Shown here: one piece after another, positions 8,393-19,712 of the stretch
How positions within the stretch are numbered: the stretch's first letter is position 1
Layout of the letters: each line of letters starts with the position of its first letter
The notes under the pieces: generated by a model
Seen by the model: only the letters and a program-made list of their open reading frames with translations
What the model was told of the DNA's origin: nothing
Database searches by the model: none
From: Hymenopellis radicata
Lineage: Eukaryota; Basidiomycota; Agaricomycetes; Agaricales; Physalacriaceae
Assembly: GCA_015501595.1 (NCBI GenBank)
Contig: JADNRX010000187.1
Coordinates: 1-64,000, forward strand
Direction of reading: 5' to 3'
Length of the DNA: 64,000 nt
Position numbers and translations under genes: made by a program

Positions 8393-11300
8393 CTACAAAA
8401 TTTCTACATCACTATCACTATCACTATCATCTTTGTTAGGCTTACGCGATGCCTTCGCGTTGAACAATCTAATCATGACATCCTCGGGCACCAGTCCGGA
8501 CTTAAACCAATTCTTCAGAACCACCGAAGCACGTACCGAATCGTCCGATAAGTTGTGCCTATGCTTGGTGACGGTTAACCCGGCCACGGAGAACATACGT
8601 TCGACATCTGTTGAAGTAGCTAGAGACAAAATCAACAACAAAGATACAATTCGTCGCAGAGGAATAGTCTTACCGGGCATGCTAAGATAGTCCAAGGCCA
8701 TCAGTGCCAAGGCGCCTTGCATCGTCATCGTAATCTTTCCCGACTTGTCCGGTGAATCGAGGAAGGCCGCCCAGTAACGGATCGGATCCGTACATGTTGG
8801 AACAGTTGGTGCAGCCAAGTACTCATCGAGTACATCGAGGTCCTGATTTAGCCCGAAGTTGCCGATGTTCAAGAATGGGTTCTCTGCAGCCGCCTGTGAA
8901 GAACTGTTAGAAACTGGGGCGAATCAGAGTGTCAGACGTACACCAGCAGTAATAACAACAGGTGGTGGCACGGGGACACGAGGCTTATAATACTTGTGCC
9001 ATTCCTCGCGCGTATGCTCGATGGCTGCTGTAATCCACGAGGGCTGCCAATTGCGTGAGATGAAGTAGGACGTCTTGTATCGCGGCATCATAACTAACAA
9101 CTCGATTAGGAAGGAAGTTACCAAAATAACGAATACATACTCATTGAAATGCGCATCATGATGTTCTCGTCGGTCTTGGCGTAGTACTTGAGAATCGTCG
9201 CACGCCCGCATGCAGCGGCAGCACGAATAACCGGCAATTTGTCCGTATCGATAATGACCTTATCAAGGTTGTCGGCAAGCGTGTCCATGACAGGAATGGC
9301 CTCGAAAATCAGAGGAATCTTGGACTGGCAGATATACTTGGATGCTTGCAAGAAGAGCTAGAAACCAATGCATAAGAACGAGTACAATTACATGACGGAA
9401 AATGTAGATACGAGGAGAAGGTCTCGGAGCTGGCGGAGCATCTCCCATTCGGCTGGCGTCAACTTGAACTTCGACATTTTCTTCTTCGCAACCTTGTTAA
9501 GATCGGGCCGCTTGCAGAAGTTATCGAGCGCCGGAGCCAGGAGTAGCGCACGATCGAGGACGGGGTGCAATGAGTTCCAGCGTGTCGCCACCATGCGGAT
9601 CATCTTCTTGGGCTTCAAGTTGTGCTTGGGGCACTCCTCGGCGAGGATCAACTGCAGATTGTGGCTGTTGAAGATCCGCTTGCCCAGCTTCATGATCTAA
9701 ATTACTGATGAGTTATTGCAGACAAATAAATGCACCAGCAGACACACCTTCGTAACTGCTGCCCGTGCATGCTTCCTGTCATCGTCGGTGAGCTCCTGTA
9801 CCTCCTTCAAAGCATCCGACAAGGTATCAAGGGCGGCCTCGAGCGTCGCTGCCTGCTCGGCATCTACCTCGTCCACGGCGGCCTGATCAACCTCATCCGG
9901 GTCATCCTCATCCTCCTCGATATACAGATTTCCTTCCTCATCGTAGTCCGTGCTCGCATCGTAGTCGTCCAAGCCCTTCTTGATCATTTTTTTTCGAAAT
10001 GAACTGGCGCATGCATGCCTGCTGTCAGTCAGTACAGCTCGGCAACATGTAATGTATGTTTACCTTCACAGAGAGGTCATTGATATGCCCCACGCAGCCT
10101 ACGAAAGTCGCGCGACCAGCAGGAGAAGTCGCCGGAAGCTTCTTTTCCATACTGTCAACTGTGGCGGGATTGACGTTGGCGTTATCGCCACAGAACCCGA
10201 GGAGCTTCATGATAATATCGAAATCCTCAGCGCAGTCGAGCGTTCGTTTACCGAGATATTCGGCAGTGTGGCGCTTATGTAGCCTGCAATAAATTAAATG
10301 TGAGTCAGTGAAGTGAATACAATGAAGGTGAAAGGACATACGGAACCATATCCAGGTGCATAAGGTCAATGGCGCACTTCTCGCGGCTAAAGAACACGAG
10401 AGCAATCCCTTGACTGGAGCGCTTTCCGCCTGATGCCCAGCCATCAAAAACCATGTGAAGACGCCCCGGAACATCATCCTTCAACACGAATTAGAGAAGT
10501 CAACACAAAAAATGCAAGCAACATACTTTCAGTTTCTTGCGCACGATGACTTTGGTCACCTCGTAGGCCTCTTTGACGTCTTTTGAAAGAGTATTGGTGG
10601 AGAAGACGCGCGCCTTCGCGTTGTTCATCGTGACAATTGACCGCATCGGGTTGTACTCTGCGATAGCGAACGGGCATTGGCACAGGCAGACCAACTCGAC
10701 AAGATGGTAGCGCAGACGGCCATCCGAATACGTTGAGCCACGGGCGAAGGGTTCGATGGAAGATTGTTGCTGGACGAGGGCGGGACAATGCTGGACATGA
10801 CGAACGAGGTTACTAGTCGACTTGTCGGTAAAACCTCGATGGACGACTAGATCCGGTCGCCTATGAACGAGGTGAGATGCAGTAAAGAAGCACACGCCAA
10901 ACTTACAATTTGCAGACGAACACCTGTTGATATTCGCCATTTTCACCGGCATTCTCCACCCACTCGACTGCTGGGGCGCTGAAGTGAGTGTAGCACTCAG
11001 AGCTCCAACGAGCGACGAGCTTTTCTAGGGGTTAAATCAGCACCAAGAAAGCAGGTTGAGTTAGTACACTTACTCAAGCGTTTGTCCCAAAACCCGCGGG
11101 AGTCTTCGCCCTCTTCATCGTCACTGGGCATCTCGGAGACGCCTTCAGAGACACCTTCTGAAACCAACTCGATGGTATCCTCGACGACTTCGACCTCCAC
11201 ACCTGCAACCTCCGACTCCGCCTCAGACTCGGACGGGTCAGGCTGCTTCTTCTTTCCACGACCACCAGAGGCCTTTTTGCCTCCGCGTGAGCTCGAACGT

Positions 11301-11413
11301 GGACGCTTGGTAGGAGGCTTGGAAGACTTCCCGACAGTTTCGGCACGCTTGCGCTTGGGGAGATCGCTGAGTGAGGGGGACGAGACGGAACGAGGAGGAT
11401 GACGGGGAGGCAT
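8393..11413 (-). CDS. hAT-family transposase, copy 2
   Basis: Cut-and-paste DNA transposase of the hAT superfamily on the minus strand, about nine to ten exons. Exon 1 (11413-11074) encodes a basic then acidic, low-complexity N-terminus. The splice to the next exon gives WDKRLKKLVARW, followed by a degenerate BED-like zinc-finger region with two terminal Cys/His clusters (about 11032-10770). The RNase H-like core follows, with the VFDGWAS motif near 10440 and VATRWNS near 9590. An Asp/Glu-rich insert at 9750-9960 precedes it. The C-terminal hAT dimerisation motif ATSTDVERMFSVAG lies at about 8600, formed by splicing out a short intron after SMP. The gene ends at 8393, about 220 bp inside the candidate left terminus at 8175. 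The frame looks open across the exons I followed, so this may be the active copy. Exact exon borders need transcripts. Confidence 0.85.
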
Positions 11414-11597
11414 TTCTGTCGTGTTGAAAATGGGTGAACAAAGCGACTATAAGTATGATTAGAGTGAGTCGACTAAAGTAGAAAAATAGACCAACTTACC
11501 AGGTTAAGCACCGAAAGAGCGCTATCGATGGCCAGGCAGAAGGATACAGCGGCCTGGAGAGATATTACTGGATGATAAGAAGGAAATGAAATCGATT

Positions 11598-13973
11598 TAC
11601 CAATGATTTAGACCGGGTATTCGTCTCCTGCGCCACAGAGACCGAATGACACACTAGTGGGGAGACAAACCATTGAAATCAGAATGAAACAGGTAAGAAA
11701 GACCCACCAAATCTCGGCGGCGCAATAAAATGCCACTATCGATGACCTGGGCGGTCTATGCATTCCCCATTCGAAGGCCCGCTGACAATCGCCAGCGAGG
11801 AGAAACTGGCAATCGCCAATCTCTGGTGAGCCGGGCGCCCGAAATCCATCGATAAGTGTCGTCCTCAGCACCTGGCGGCCCGTCCACCGCACTTCGCCAT
11901 CCGTGTTCGCTGCTGGCAATCGCCTGACAGCGGAGAAATGGCAATCGCCATATTCCCATAAGGTCGCGGTCCGAGGTCGACAAGGCACTCCAGTTGGAGC
12001 AGACGATGTTGCTGGCAATCGCCAGAGCAACGAGACTGGCAATCGCCATGTCCAAGGAGGGAGTCGGTGGTGGGAAGGAAGACGAGGGCGCTTACGAGGC
12101 CCAAACAAGTGACTGGAGTCACGTGATGTGACCTGTAGCTGAAGCGGCGGGGACACTCAGAGTGGCCTCAAAGGTGGTATCGGAGCGAGATTCACACCAA
12201 GGAAGATCAGGACAAGTAGAATACAATTGTTATCATTTCGAGTCAAATTACTGATTTGTTACGGAATTGTACATAGATAAATGTAAGTAATGATATCGTA
12301 GTGGGCGGGACATCGGGGCCGGAGGGCGGGAAACCCCAAACGACAGCAGAGTCTTCGAGCGAGCATATTGAAGGCTTTAATGACAAAACTGCACGGTTAT
12401 TCATTGTGGAATTACTGAGATATGTATAAATTGGAGAAACTTACCTTGGAGATCGGTTAATGGTCGGGATGTCGGCGCCAGCGGGCGGGATACCCCAAAC
12501 GACAGCGGAGTCTTCAAGCGAGCGTATTGAAGGCATTAATGACAAAACTGCACGGTTATTCATTGTGAAATTAGCGAGATATGTATAAATTGGAGAAACT
12601 TACCTTGGAGATCGGTTAATGGTCGGGATGTCGGCGCCGGCGGGCGGGACACCTCAAACGACAGTGGAGTCTTCGAGCGAGCGTATTGAAGGCATTAATG
12701 ACAAAACTGTACGGTTATTCATGGTGAAAATACCGCGACATGGATAAATTAGAGAAACTTACCTTTGAGGAAAGGCAAGATCGGTCAGTAGTCGGGATGT
12801 CGGGGAAGAAGGGCGGGACCACCCAGACGACGGCAGAGTCTTCGAGAGACTGTCTTGAAGGTTCGAACGCTAAGGACAACAGGTCAGTACGGTAGGAAAT
12901 GAGAGAGATATGGATAAATTAGAGAAACTTACCTTAGAGATCGGTCAGTGGTCGGGACGTCGGCACTGGAGGGCGGGACACCTCAAATGACAGCGGCGTC
13001 CTCAGAAGACTATCTTGAAGGTTCGAACGACAAAACTGCACAGTTATTCATTGTTAAATAACTGAGATATGAATAAAAGAGTGGAACTGACCTGTGAGAT
13101 TCCTCAGTGGCCGGGGCGTCGGCGGCGGAGGGCGGGACCACCCAAACGACGGTACAGTATTCGAGTGTACCTATCCACAGTTCGTATGCTGCAGGGGATC
13201 AAGCAGGACGGTCAGAATTGAGGGATAGACCAAGCAATTTATCGAACGCACCCAAATGTAAGTTCAAGATCAGGTAGCGACGGCGGGGGCGGCGGTTGTG
13301 GGCGGGCTTGCCCAAACGACAGCGGTGTCGTCAGGAGTATGTAGTAGTCGTGCATATGCTACAAGAGACCGAGCGGTACGGTCAGAAATGAGTGCGATAC
13401 GGAGAAATGAACAGACCTACCTCAGAGCAAGACGAAAAGTTAGACGACGGGCGCAGCGACGGCGGCCAGGAGTGCCAAGATGGTAAAGGCAGTGATATAA
13501 TGTATCTGGCAATCGCCAGATAGCAGCGGATGGCAATCGCCAAGGCGCGGTGAGCGTCCAGCACGTCAGCGAGAGAGAGTCCCCGATGAGATCTGTACAA
13601 CATTCGATTAGTAGATAGATAATCAATAAAGCTTACCGAAAATTAATATATCAGGGAGGGAGTCGCGAAGCATCGCTGAGCCAGCGGCGCAGGCCGCTGC
13701 GACCTCCCGCCCCGCCGACCAAAATCCAAGATGTTGAGTACGCCAGACGGACCAGGAAGAGCCGATGGCAATCGCCATACGACGGCGGATGGCAATCGCC
13801 AGCCCGCTCAGCGCCGGATCCAGAAAGAGAGTGTGGTGATGGAGGTGGTGGTGAGACGATGAGGCGCGATAGCGCAAAACCCTGCTTTGGGAAGGTGAGT
13901 CATCATAATGACTCACCTTCCCAAAGTGACTTGGTCGATTTGGGCTTGAAGGTGAGTAATCGTCATTACTCAT
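11598..13973 (-). other. Candidate spliced minus-strand leader transcript upstream of hAT copy 2
   Basis: Copy-2 counterpart of 2640-5018, with the same donors, branch sites and acceptors shifted by 8955 to 8959. It differs from copy 1 mainly by three single-A losses in A runs (about 12330, 12596, 12727). One substitution (T to C) sits in the GTGCGT donor near 13251, changing its third-last neighbour and leaving GT intact. No protein family was recognised. Confidence 0.4.
12286..13375 (-). repeat. Tandem array of 160-bp exon-plus-intron monomers, copy 2
   Basis: Same array as at 3330-4420, same monomer number and order, with donors shifted by 8955 to 8957. Monomer number has stayed equal between the two units, which argues that the two units separated recently. 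Confidence 0.75.
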
Positions 13974-13977
13974 CTTC
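13885..13977. other. Two adjacent hairpins in the divergent promoter region, copy 2
   Basis: Identical counterpart of the hairpin pair at 4930-5022, offset 8955. No difference seen between the copies in this stretch. Confidence 0.85.
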
Positions 13978-14435
13978 TGTGGCTGTGCTGGAATCGTCTA
14001 GATTCCAAGGCCACGGGTACCCCTCCTTCAGCAGAACGCCCAAGTGCCGTCTGCTACACACGGCGCCCAAATCCCGCCGTCATCCTCAAGATCGTCGACA
14101 CTGGTGAGTGTTTTGTTTCCTCTCTCTTTCTTTCCCCTCTTTCCCTTTCTCCTGCGGCTTGGCGATTGCCATCCGCCGCTGCTTGGCGATTGCCATCAGC
14201 ATTATTTTCATTGACGACCAGCAGGCCAGCAACGACGACGGCGCGATTGGAGGCGGTTTGGCGATTGCCATCCGCTGCTGTCTTGGCGATTGCCAGCAGC
14301 GCTGCGTGACGATTGTCAAGCGGATGGAACTTGTGTCGGCGGGGCACAGCGCCTGATGAGCGCCTCTTGCGCCTCTTCTCTATCGGCGGGAGGAGCCTGC
14401 AAGATCGCTAACCGGATTTTTAGAGTCGAGTGAGC

Positions 14436-16669
14436 ATGGCTGCACAGACGGTATGTATTTTCGCCGTCATTGAAATGTCCCTAACAATTGCGCCACAGCC
14501 CCACCAGACTGCCTACCACAAGGACCTCCTCGCCGATCCTGACCGTGTTACGGCCCTCAAAAATCCAGACAAAGGTACATTTCATTCTGCTCAATATTTG
14601 CAGCATACTAAGACCAATCTAGCGATTACCATTATCGACGGCAAGTTTGGCGCCGTCCTGACGGAGTCGCCTTTCATCATCACAACGCCAAACGCTTCAT
14701 GGATCCCCAATCCCTCGCGCCACCCGAACGAAATCCTGCAGATTCGCAGCGATTACTTGTACGGGCCTGAGGATTATCTCCTCTGGCCTCAGGAAGATGT
14801 TCCAGAAGCGCGTTGGCTCCCTTGTCTGCTTCGCGTTTTTCCCCAGGACGGCTCCCTCGACGACAAACTCACTATTCTGTGGGATTCCCTGTCGCCCAGC
14901 CAGCAGTTTCGAGAAGATACCAATTTCCGTCGCGGCTTTGGGTCCGCCACATCTCTGTTTGCACAGGATCTAGAAGATTGTATTTCTGTGCTAGACTCCA
15001 CATTTTCTTCCTCCAAATTCCCCCCCCAGACGATGGAAATCGTCCACCGCCACACCACGACGATGTCCGTCATTAGTCAGACGCTTCGATTAACGCCCCT
15101 CTCCCTCTCTCGTTTTTCCCAGCAGATTCGCGCTTTCCAGCGCCTTGGCCGACAGTGTGTAGCCCTGAACACGTTCACGACACTGGTCGTTCCCGCTGCC
15201 GAAGGCAAAGTTTCTCATCTCGATAATAGGCGTTTCTGCGAGGATTATGTCGGCTGTTTCACATTCGACGTAGCGCTGGGGGCTCTCCTCCTACGATGTG
15301 GAATTCCCGTCTGGCTGCTTCGCGACCTGTCACTCGTGGGGCACTGTCGCGTCGATAAGCTCCTCCCGATCACATATGCGAAGGACATGGTTGTCACCTC
15401 GCTTCCGAGGCCGCCAGTAGCGCCAATGTGGGAGGGTCCCCGACGAGGGCCGGGGAAGATTGGGGCCCTCACTTCTGCAATCGAGCGAAATCAAGGCTCC
15501 TTTCTCAGTCCCGCCAATTATAGTATCTCTGGCGCTGCTCGTCCTCAGGCGATTCTACCAGCTCCTTCCTCTTCTTCGCGCCAAACTGCCCGTCCTTCAA
15601 CACGTGGGTCGCCAAGTGAGTGGAATTATTTGAAAACTTTGCTTAATATCTAATGTATTTCTTTATAGCGAAGGTCATGGCGTATCCGACGCACACATTG
15701 CTGCCTGCAATGGCGTCTACTTGGCTACACGTCGCGAATGTAATCGACGAGCAGGAGTACCTCCAGTACTGCATCAATAAACCCGCCGAGCGATACTTTG
15801 TCCCCCGCCCCGATCTCTTCACCAACGCTTTGCAGCCAAAAGTCGCCAGCTACTTGGAAACCTGGCTTCGTTTGCGAGGAATCGTGCTAGGCTGCATGAG
15901 TGAGGGTGAACCGCAGGCTCTCTCCCAGAGGGCATGGCGGCTTTGGCTCGATCGTGGGGCATTGGAAATTGAGGTGAAGCAGGGAGGGAAGACTGTGCAG
16001 AGGAAGAATAAGGAGAAAGATGAGGTGGATGTCTTGATTTCTGCGGCGAGGAAGCAAGGTCCGGTAGAACTAGCCGGTGAGGCGATGTGGAAGGGCAGAA
16101 AGTTCGAATTCGATGGAATGGTTGGGCCGCACCATTGTCGTGAGATTCTGTGGGAGTTGAACGAGCTCGGATTCCGCTTTGAAATGTGCATGTTGGATTC
16201 CACCTTGTCCACTCTCGCCTCCCCTCGCGAACGCTATAATCGGATTCGGCGTTGTTTCCCCATCGGCCACGCGCCTCTCGAATTGGCTGACTTGGGACAG
16301 GCGAATCAAGGCCTGGCGCATACTGACTGGGTTTCGCGCGCCCCGTTCGTCTACGCTCTTCGCCATGTTATGCGGTTTTGGAAGGTCGATGTTGTTCACG
16401 CGGCCAGATGGTTAACGGACGAGCAGTACTTCAAGATCGATGAGAAGCGGGGATTATCACCGGCCGATTTCGAAGACTTCGAGTACAAGCTGATCAAGAT
16501 CTACATCTCTTCATTCCTCACAGTCTATGGCCGGACTCCCCGCATTCCGATGCTTCTTTCGCACCAGCCGCACACTCAGTGGAAGCAGCCGGTTTATCAT
16601 AGGATGGCTGTTGGACCGAATGGAGTTTGGATGCCAGAACGGGAGTCGGATGAGCTGTATGAGTATTAG
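14436..16669 (+). CDS. Passenger gene of the element, unknown family, copy 2
   Basis: Same four-exon structure as copy 1 (14436-14450, 14499-14574, 14623-15615, 15669-16669), 694 aa, frame intact. The last intron ends TATAG instead of ACAG. Exons 1-3 are almost identical to copy 1. By hand count exon 4 has about 47 substitutions in 1001 nt, about 19 of them changing an amino acid and the rest silent, with no stop or frameshift. That pattern fits past purifying selection. Function unknown. Confidence 0.75.
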
Positions 16670-16799
16670 GATATGTGTAGTTAAATTGGACGCATTTATC
16701 GTATATTAGCGCCATTGGACTTGTATTATTTTTTTGTTTTTCATGTTTGAACTATTTTTTTTTGTTTAGCAGTTTCTGACGGGGGAGCCGACTTGGGGA

Positions 16800-16920
16800 G
16801 ATTGGGTTCATGAAACTCAAGCAAGCGTAGCTAAGCTGCTAAAAGGTCCATTTGACTTGGGAATTTGGAGAGGGCTCCCGTTCGAGCCCTCCTCATGTCA
16901 ATCCCCTTGCAAAATTTTTG
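16800..16920 (+). other. Pol III promoter-like element after passenger copy 2
   Basis: Counterpart of 7860-7975, with TAGCTAAGCTGC, then GTTCGAGCC inside a GGGCTC/GAGCCC stem, then a T-run. About 80 percent identical to copy 1 by eye, while the sequence on either side is much less alike. This is the last part shared by the two units. Confidence 0.3.
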
Positions 16921-17085
16921 GTCGAGTGGAGTCCGGGCAAGACGGTCTCTGACGAAAAATTTCGCTGAGTCACAGGTCTTACGGGGCTCTGACGAAATCA
17001 AAATTTCGTCAGACGTGTCACATGTCACATGGGGCAGCGAATTGATTGAAAGTGTACAGTATCTAATTCTCGATAGACGAAACTG
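16921..17085. other. Junction between the tandem array and the Plavaka relic
   Basis: Neither array nor transposase sequence is recognisable. It contains two related palindromic words, CTGACGAAAAATTTCG and CTGACGAAATCAAAATTTCG followed by TCAG, about 40 bases apart. They may be the footprint of another small element. Confidence 0.4.
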
Positions 17086-19293
17086 CCTGCGGGTCATACT
17101 CTTGCGCCGCTTATCTTTTCAACCGACAAAACCCAGCTCACGCAGTTCTCCGGAAGTCGCCAGGCGTATCCCGTTTATCTGACGCTCGGTAACATCCCTA
17201 ATCGTCTTCGTCGCAAGCCGAGTGCCATGGCGTCAATCCTGGTAGCGTATCTACCTGTTGATAAAATGTCCAAGGGCCGAATTTCGAAACGGGACATGGG
17301 CTCCCGTTACCAGCGCCTGTTTCATGCGGCAATGGCGCACATCATGGAACCGTTGAAGGAGGCCGGACAGAATGGTGTAGAGATGACCAGTGGTGACGGG
17401 GCTGTCAGAATGGTCCACCCAGTGCTGGCGAGCTACGTCGCGGATTATCCAGAGCAATGCTTGGTGACATGTGCGAAGTATGGGACGTGTCCAAAGTGTA
17501 GAGTTCGTGTGGATAAGTTGGGAGACCCACTCGACGGGGTTGCCATGCGCACTCCAGATTGGACTCTCGATATTATGTCGCGTGCACGTGCAGGTACCAG
17601 CTCCAAAACTGCGTACTTTGATGCCTGCATGGCGCAGGATGTTTCTGGCCATGTGCCGAAGCCGTTCTGGGCAGGTCTTCCTCACACAAACATTCATCTC
17701 AGCACCACTCCCGACGTTCTCCATCAGCTCTATCAGGGCGTACTCAAACATCTTATCAGTTGGTGCCAAAGCGTCCTGACGGAGGCCGAACTGGATCGTC
17801 GCATTCGGTGTCTACCACGCGCACTGGGTCTGCGCCACTTCAAGAATGGTATCAGTGCCCTGTCCCAAGTCAGCGGAACAGAACGCAAGAACATGGGGAA
17901 GATTCTACTAGCGTGCTTGGTGGGAAGTCCTATGACAGAGAGTGGGATCACGGCATGTCGCGCCATTCTAGATTTCATCTACCTGGCCCAATATTCTACC
18001 CACGATGACGAAACGCTCAAGTACATGGACGATGCGCTTAATACGTGGGATGCGAACAAGGGCTATTTCCTTCGAGTTGGGGTGCGCGACCACTTCAACA
18101 TTCCCAAGCTGCACTCCCTCCGCCATTACGTAGCCTCCATTCGACTTCTCGGACAACGAACAACTTCAACACCGAAATGTTCGAACGTTTGCATATCGAT
18201 TTCGCCAAGAAGGGCTGGCGAGCGTCTAACAAACGTGACGAGTTTCCGCAGATGACTCAGTGGGTGGTGAGAAAGGAGAATGTTCATTCCTTTGAACGAT
18301 ACACTGTGTGGGTCAAGAAACAACTTCGTACGTGTTTTATTCATTCAAACCGAATCTTCCGTGAACAGTTTTTAGTTCCTTCGTCATCACGCAAGACTGC
18401 CGCTACACCTTTTGTTCCCCTCCTCTATCGCAGGTACCAGTCGCCATCATCCGTAGTAGCGCTCGAACTCCTATTCCGACCACTATTATTCCTCAATCAA
18501 CCCCCACGCCTCGCAGCGGCTATATTCAAGACGTTTCGCTTCCTAAAAATCCTACAGTTCCCAATAAACCTCTGGCTCGCATCGCCAAACAACATCATGT
18601 ACCAAACTTCGCTGCACATCTGCTGCAGTACATGAACGCGGTGGGGCGGGACACACGTGGTGTAAATGCGATGGAGTACCCATCTCTACCGTTCAATGGT
18701 CTCGACGTATATTACTGTTTCAAATTTGGTCGAGAGGGTCTTACCGATGATTCCGAGGTTCGGGATGTCGTGAAATGCTCGCCTCTGGACGGCGGTTGTT
18801 TTGACACTGTTGTCGTCTTGACAGATGATGGAGCTGAGAGTGCTGGTCTCGATGGTAGGCTGTTCCAAAGACTACTTGATTCTATCACTAACTCTTGATA
18901 TCAGGAACTCGTATTGGTCGCATTCGCGTGTTGTTTCGTATACCTGCAGTCATGATGATGCATGGGCTCCCAATCCCAACCCCGAAGCACTGGCCGCGTA
19001 GTCCGCTTGCGTACGTCGAATGGTACAAGAAGCCAACACTCACGGACAAGGCGCGACGATCACACAACATGGCATCAGTGTCGAAGGCCTTCGGTGCTGA
19101 TGGGAAGCCGCTTTGGTCAATCGTTCCCTTGAGCAACATTCGACAAACTTGTCACCTTAGTCCGGACTTCTCTAAGAATGGTGGTAGCTGGGATACGACA
19201 ACATCGCATGACTGCGTCTTAGATACATGTAAAGATTTTCTACTTAACAACTGGCTTAGTCTGTATACGTATCAGAGTATATATATGGCATAG
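17086..19293 (+). pseudogene. Plavaka-family transposase, 5'-truncated and frameshifted
   Basis: Fungal Plavaka transposase (Pfam Plavaka family, a cut-and-paste DNA transposase lineage of basidiomycetes). Similarity starts abruptly at about 17086 with APLIFSTDKTQLTQF and AYPVYLTLGNIP; the N-terminal third is absent. Family landmarks follow: EMTSGDGAVRMVHPVLASYV, DYPEQCLVTC, CPKCRV, TPDVLHQLYQGVLKHL, then NFNTEMFERLHIDFAKKGWR. Near 18154 the frame shifts; an A appears to be missing in GGACAACG where GGAACAACG would restore the usual GTTNNFNTE. The C-terminal part spans 18430-18895 and 18905-19293, with RIGRIRVLFRIP, PLAYVEWYKKP and NNWLSLYTYQ, separated by short introns. Truncation coincides with the right edge of the 8.95-kb array, so the array or a deletion cut it. 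Confidence 0.85.
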
Positions 19294-19299
19294 ACATAG

Positions 19300-19475
19300 A
19301 GTAGTCCCTGTATATGCGGCGTAGGCTTGGTGTATGTGTGGCGTGGACTTGAATGCATAGTGTTAGTCGAGTCATCATGTCGTGTCGAGTCGAGTAATCG
19401 TGTCGAGTTGAGTGATCGTGTCGTGTCGAGTGATCGTGTCGTGTCGGTCCCTGTATGTGTGGCGTAGACATATTC
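19300..19475 (+). repeat. Short tandem repeat GTGATCGTGTCGTGTCGA between direct repeats
   Basis: About five imperfect 17-20 bp units (19365-19445) built from TCGTGTCGAGT. GTCCCTGTATATGCGGCGTAG on the left and GTCCCTGTATGTGTGGCGTAG on the right flank them, so the block looks like an expanded direct repeat. Confidence 0.7.
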
Positions 19476-19524
19476 AAATATAAGGTATTTTAAGTTGACT
19501 ATAGATTCTGGTATGTAAACATGA

Positions 19525-19640
19525 AGTTTTAAGCGAACATAAGCGACAGCAGTCTGTGCATATACCTATAGGTGCTGTTGAGCGAACAAAAGCAATGACA
19601 GTCGGTATGTGTACCTATAAGTGCTTTTTAGCATCTTAAG
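19525..19640 (+). repeat. Two diverged 57-bp direct repeats
   Basis: AAGCGAACATAAGCGACAGC...ACCTATAGGTGCT is followed by a second, similar copy (GAGCGAACAAAAGCAATGAC...ACCTATAAGTGCT). Non-coding, downstream of the Plavaka relic. Confidence 0.6.
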
Positions 19641-19712
19641 AGCTGTGACTGAGCAGTATCTGCTTGCATACAACTTTGGGAGCTTTTTATGCTTTAAGTT
19701 ATCTTGGTAGCT

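Larger units (their letters stand above)
11783..14317. promoter_or_regulatory. Paired TGGCGATTGCCA motifs, copy 2
   Basis: The same set of motifs as in copy 1, with the same pairing and orientation switch. The near-match at 2956 in copy 1 (CAATCGTCT) reads CAATCGCCT here, closer to the consensus. Confidence 0.6.
8954..16905. repeat. Tandem unit copy 2, head to tail with copy 1
   Basis: Second copy of the 8.95-kb unit. It is complete on the left, where a candidate terminal inverted repeat starts at 8175, so the element proper may begin there. On the right the similarity to copy 1 stops just after the A/B-box-like element at about 16905. The GACTCG-rich terminus present in copy 1 (7985-8162) is missing and a truncated Plavaka gene follows instead. 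The transposase reading frame is better preserved here than in copy 1. Confidence 0.95.
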
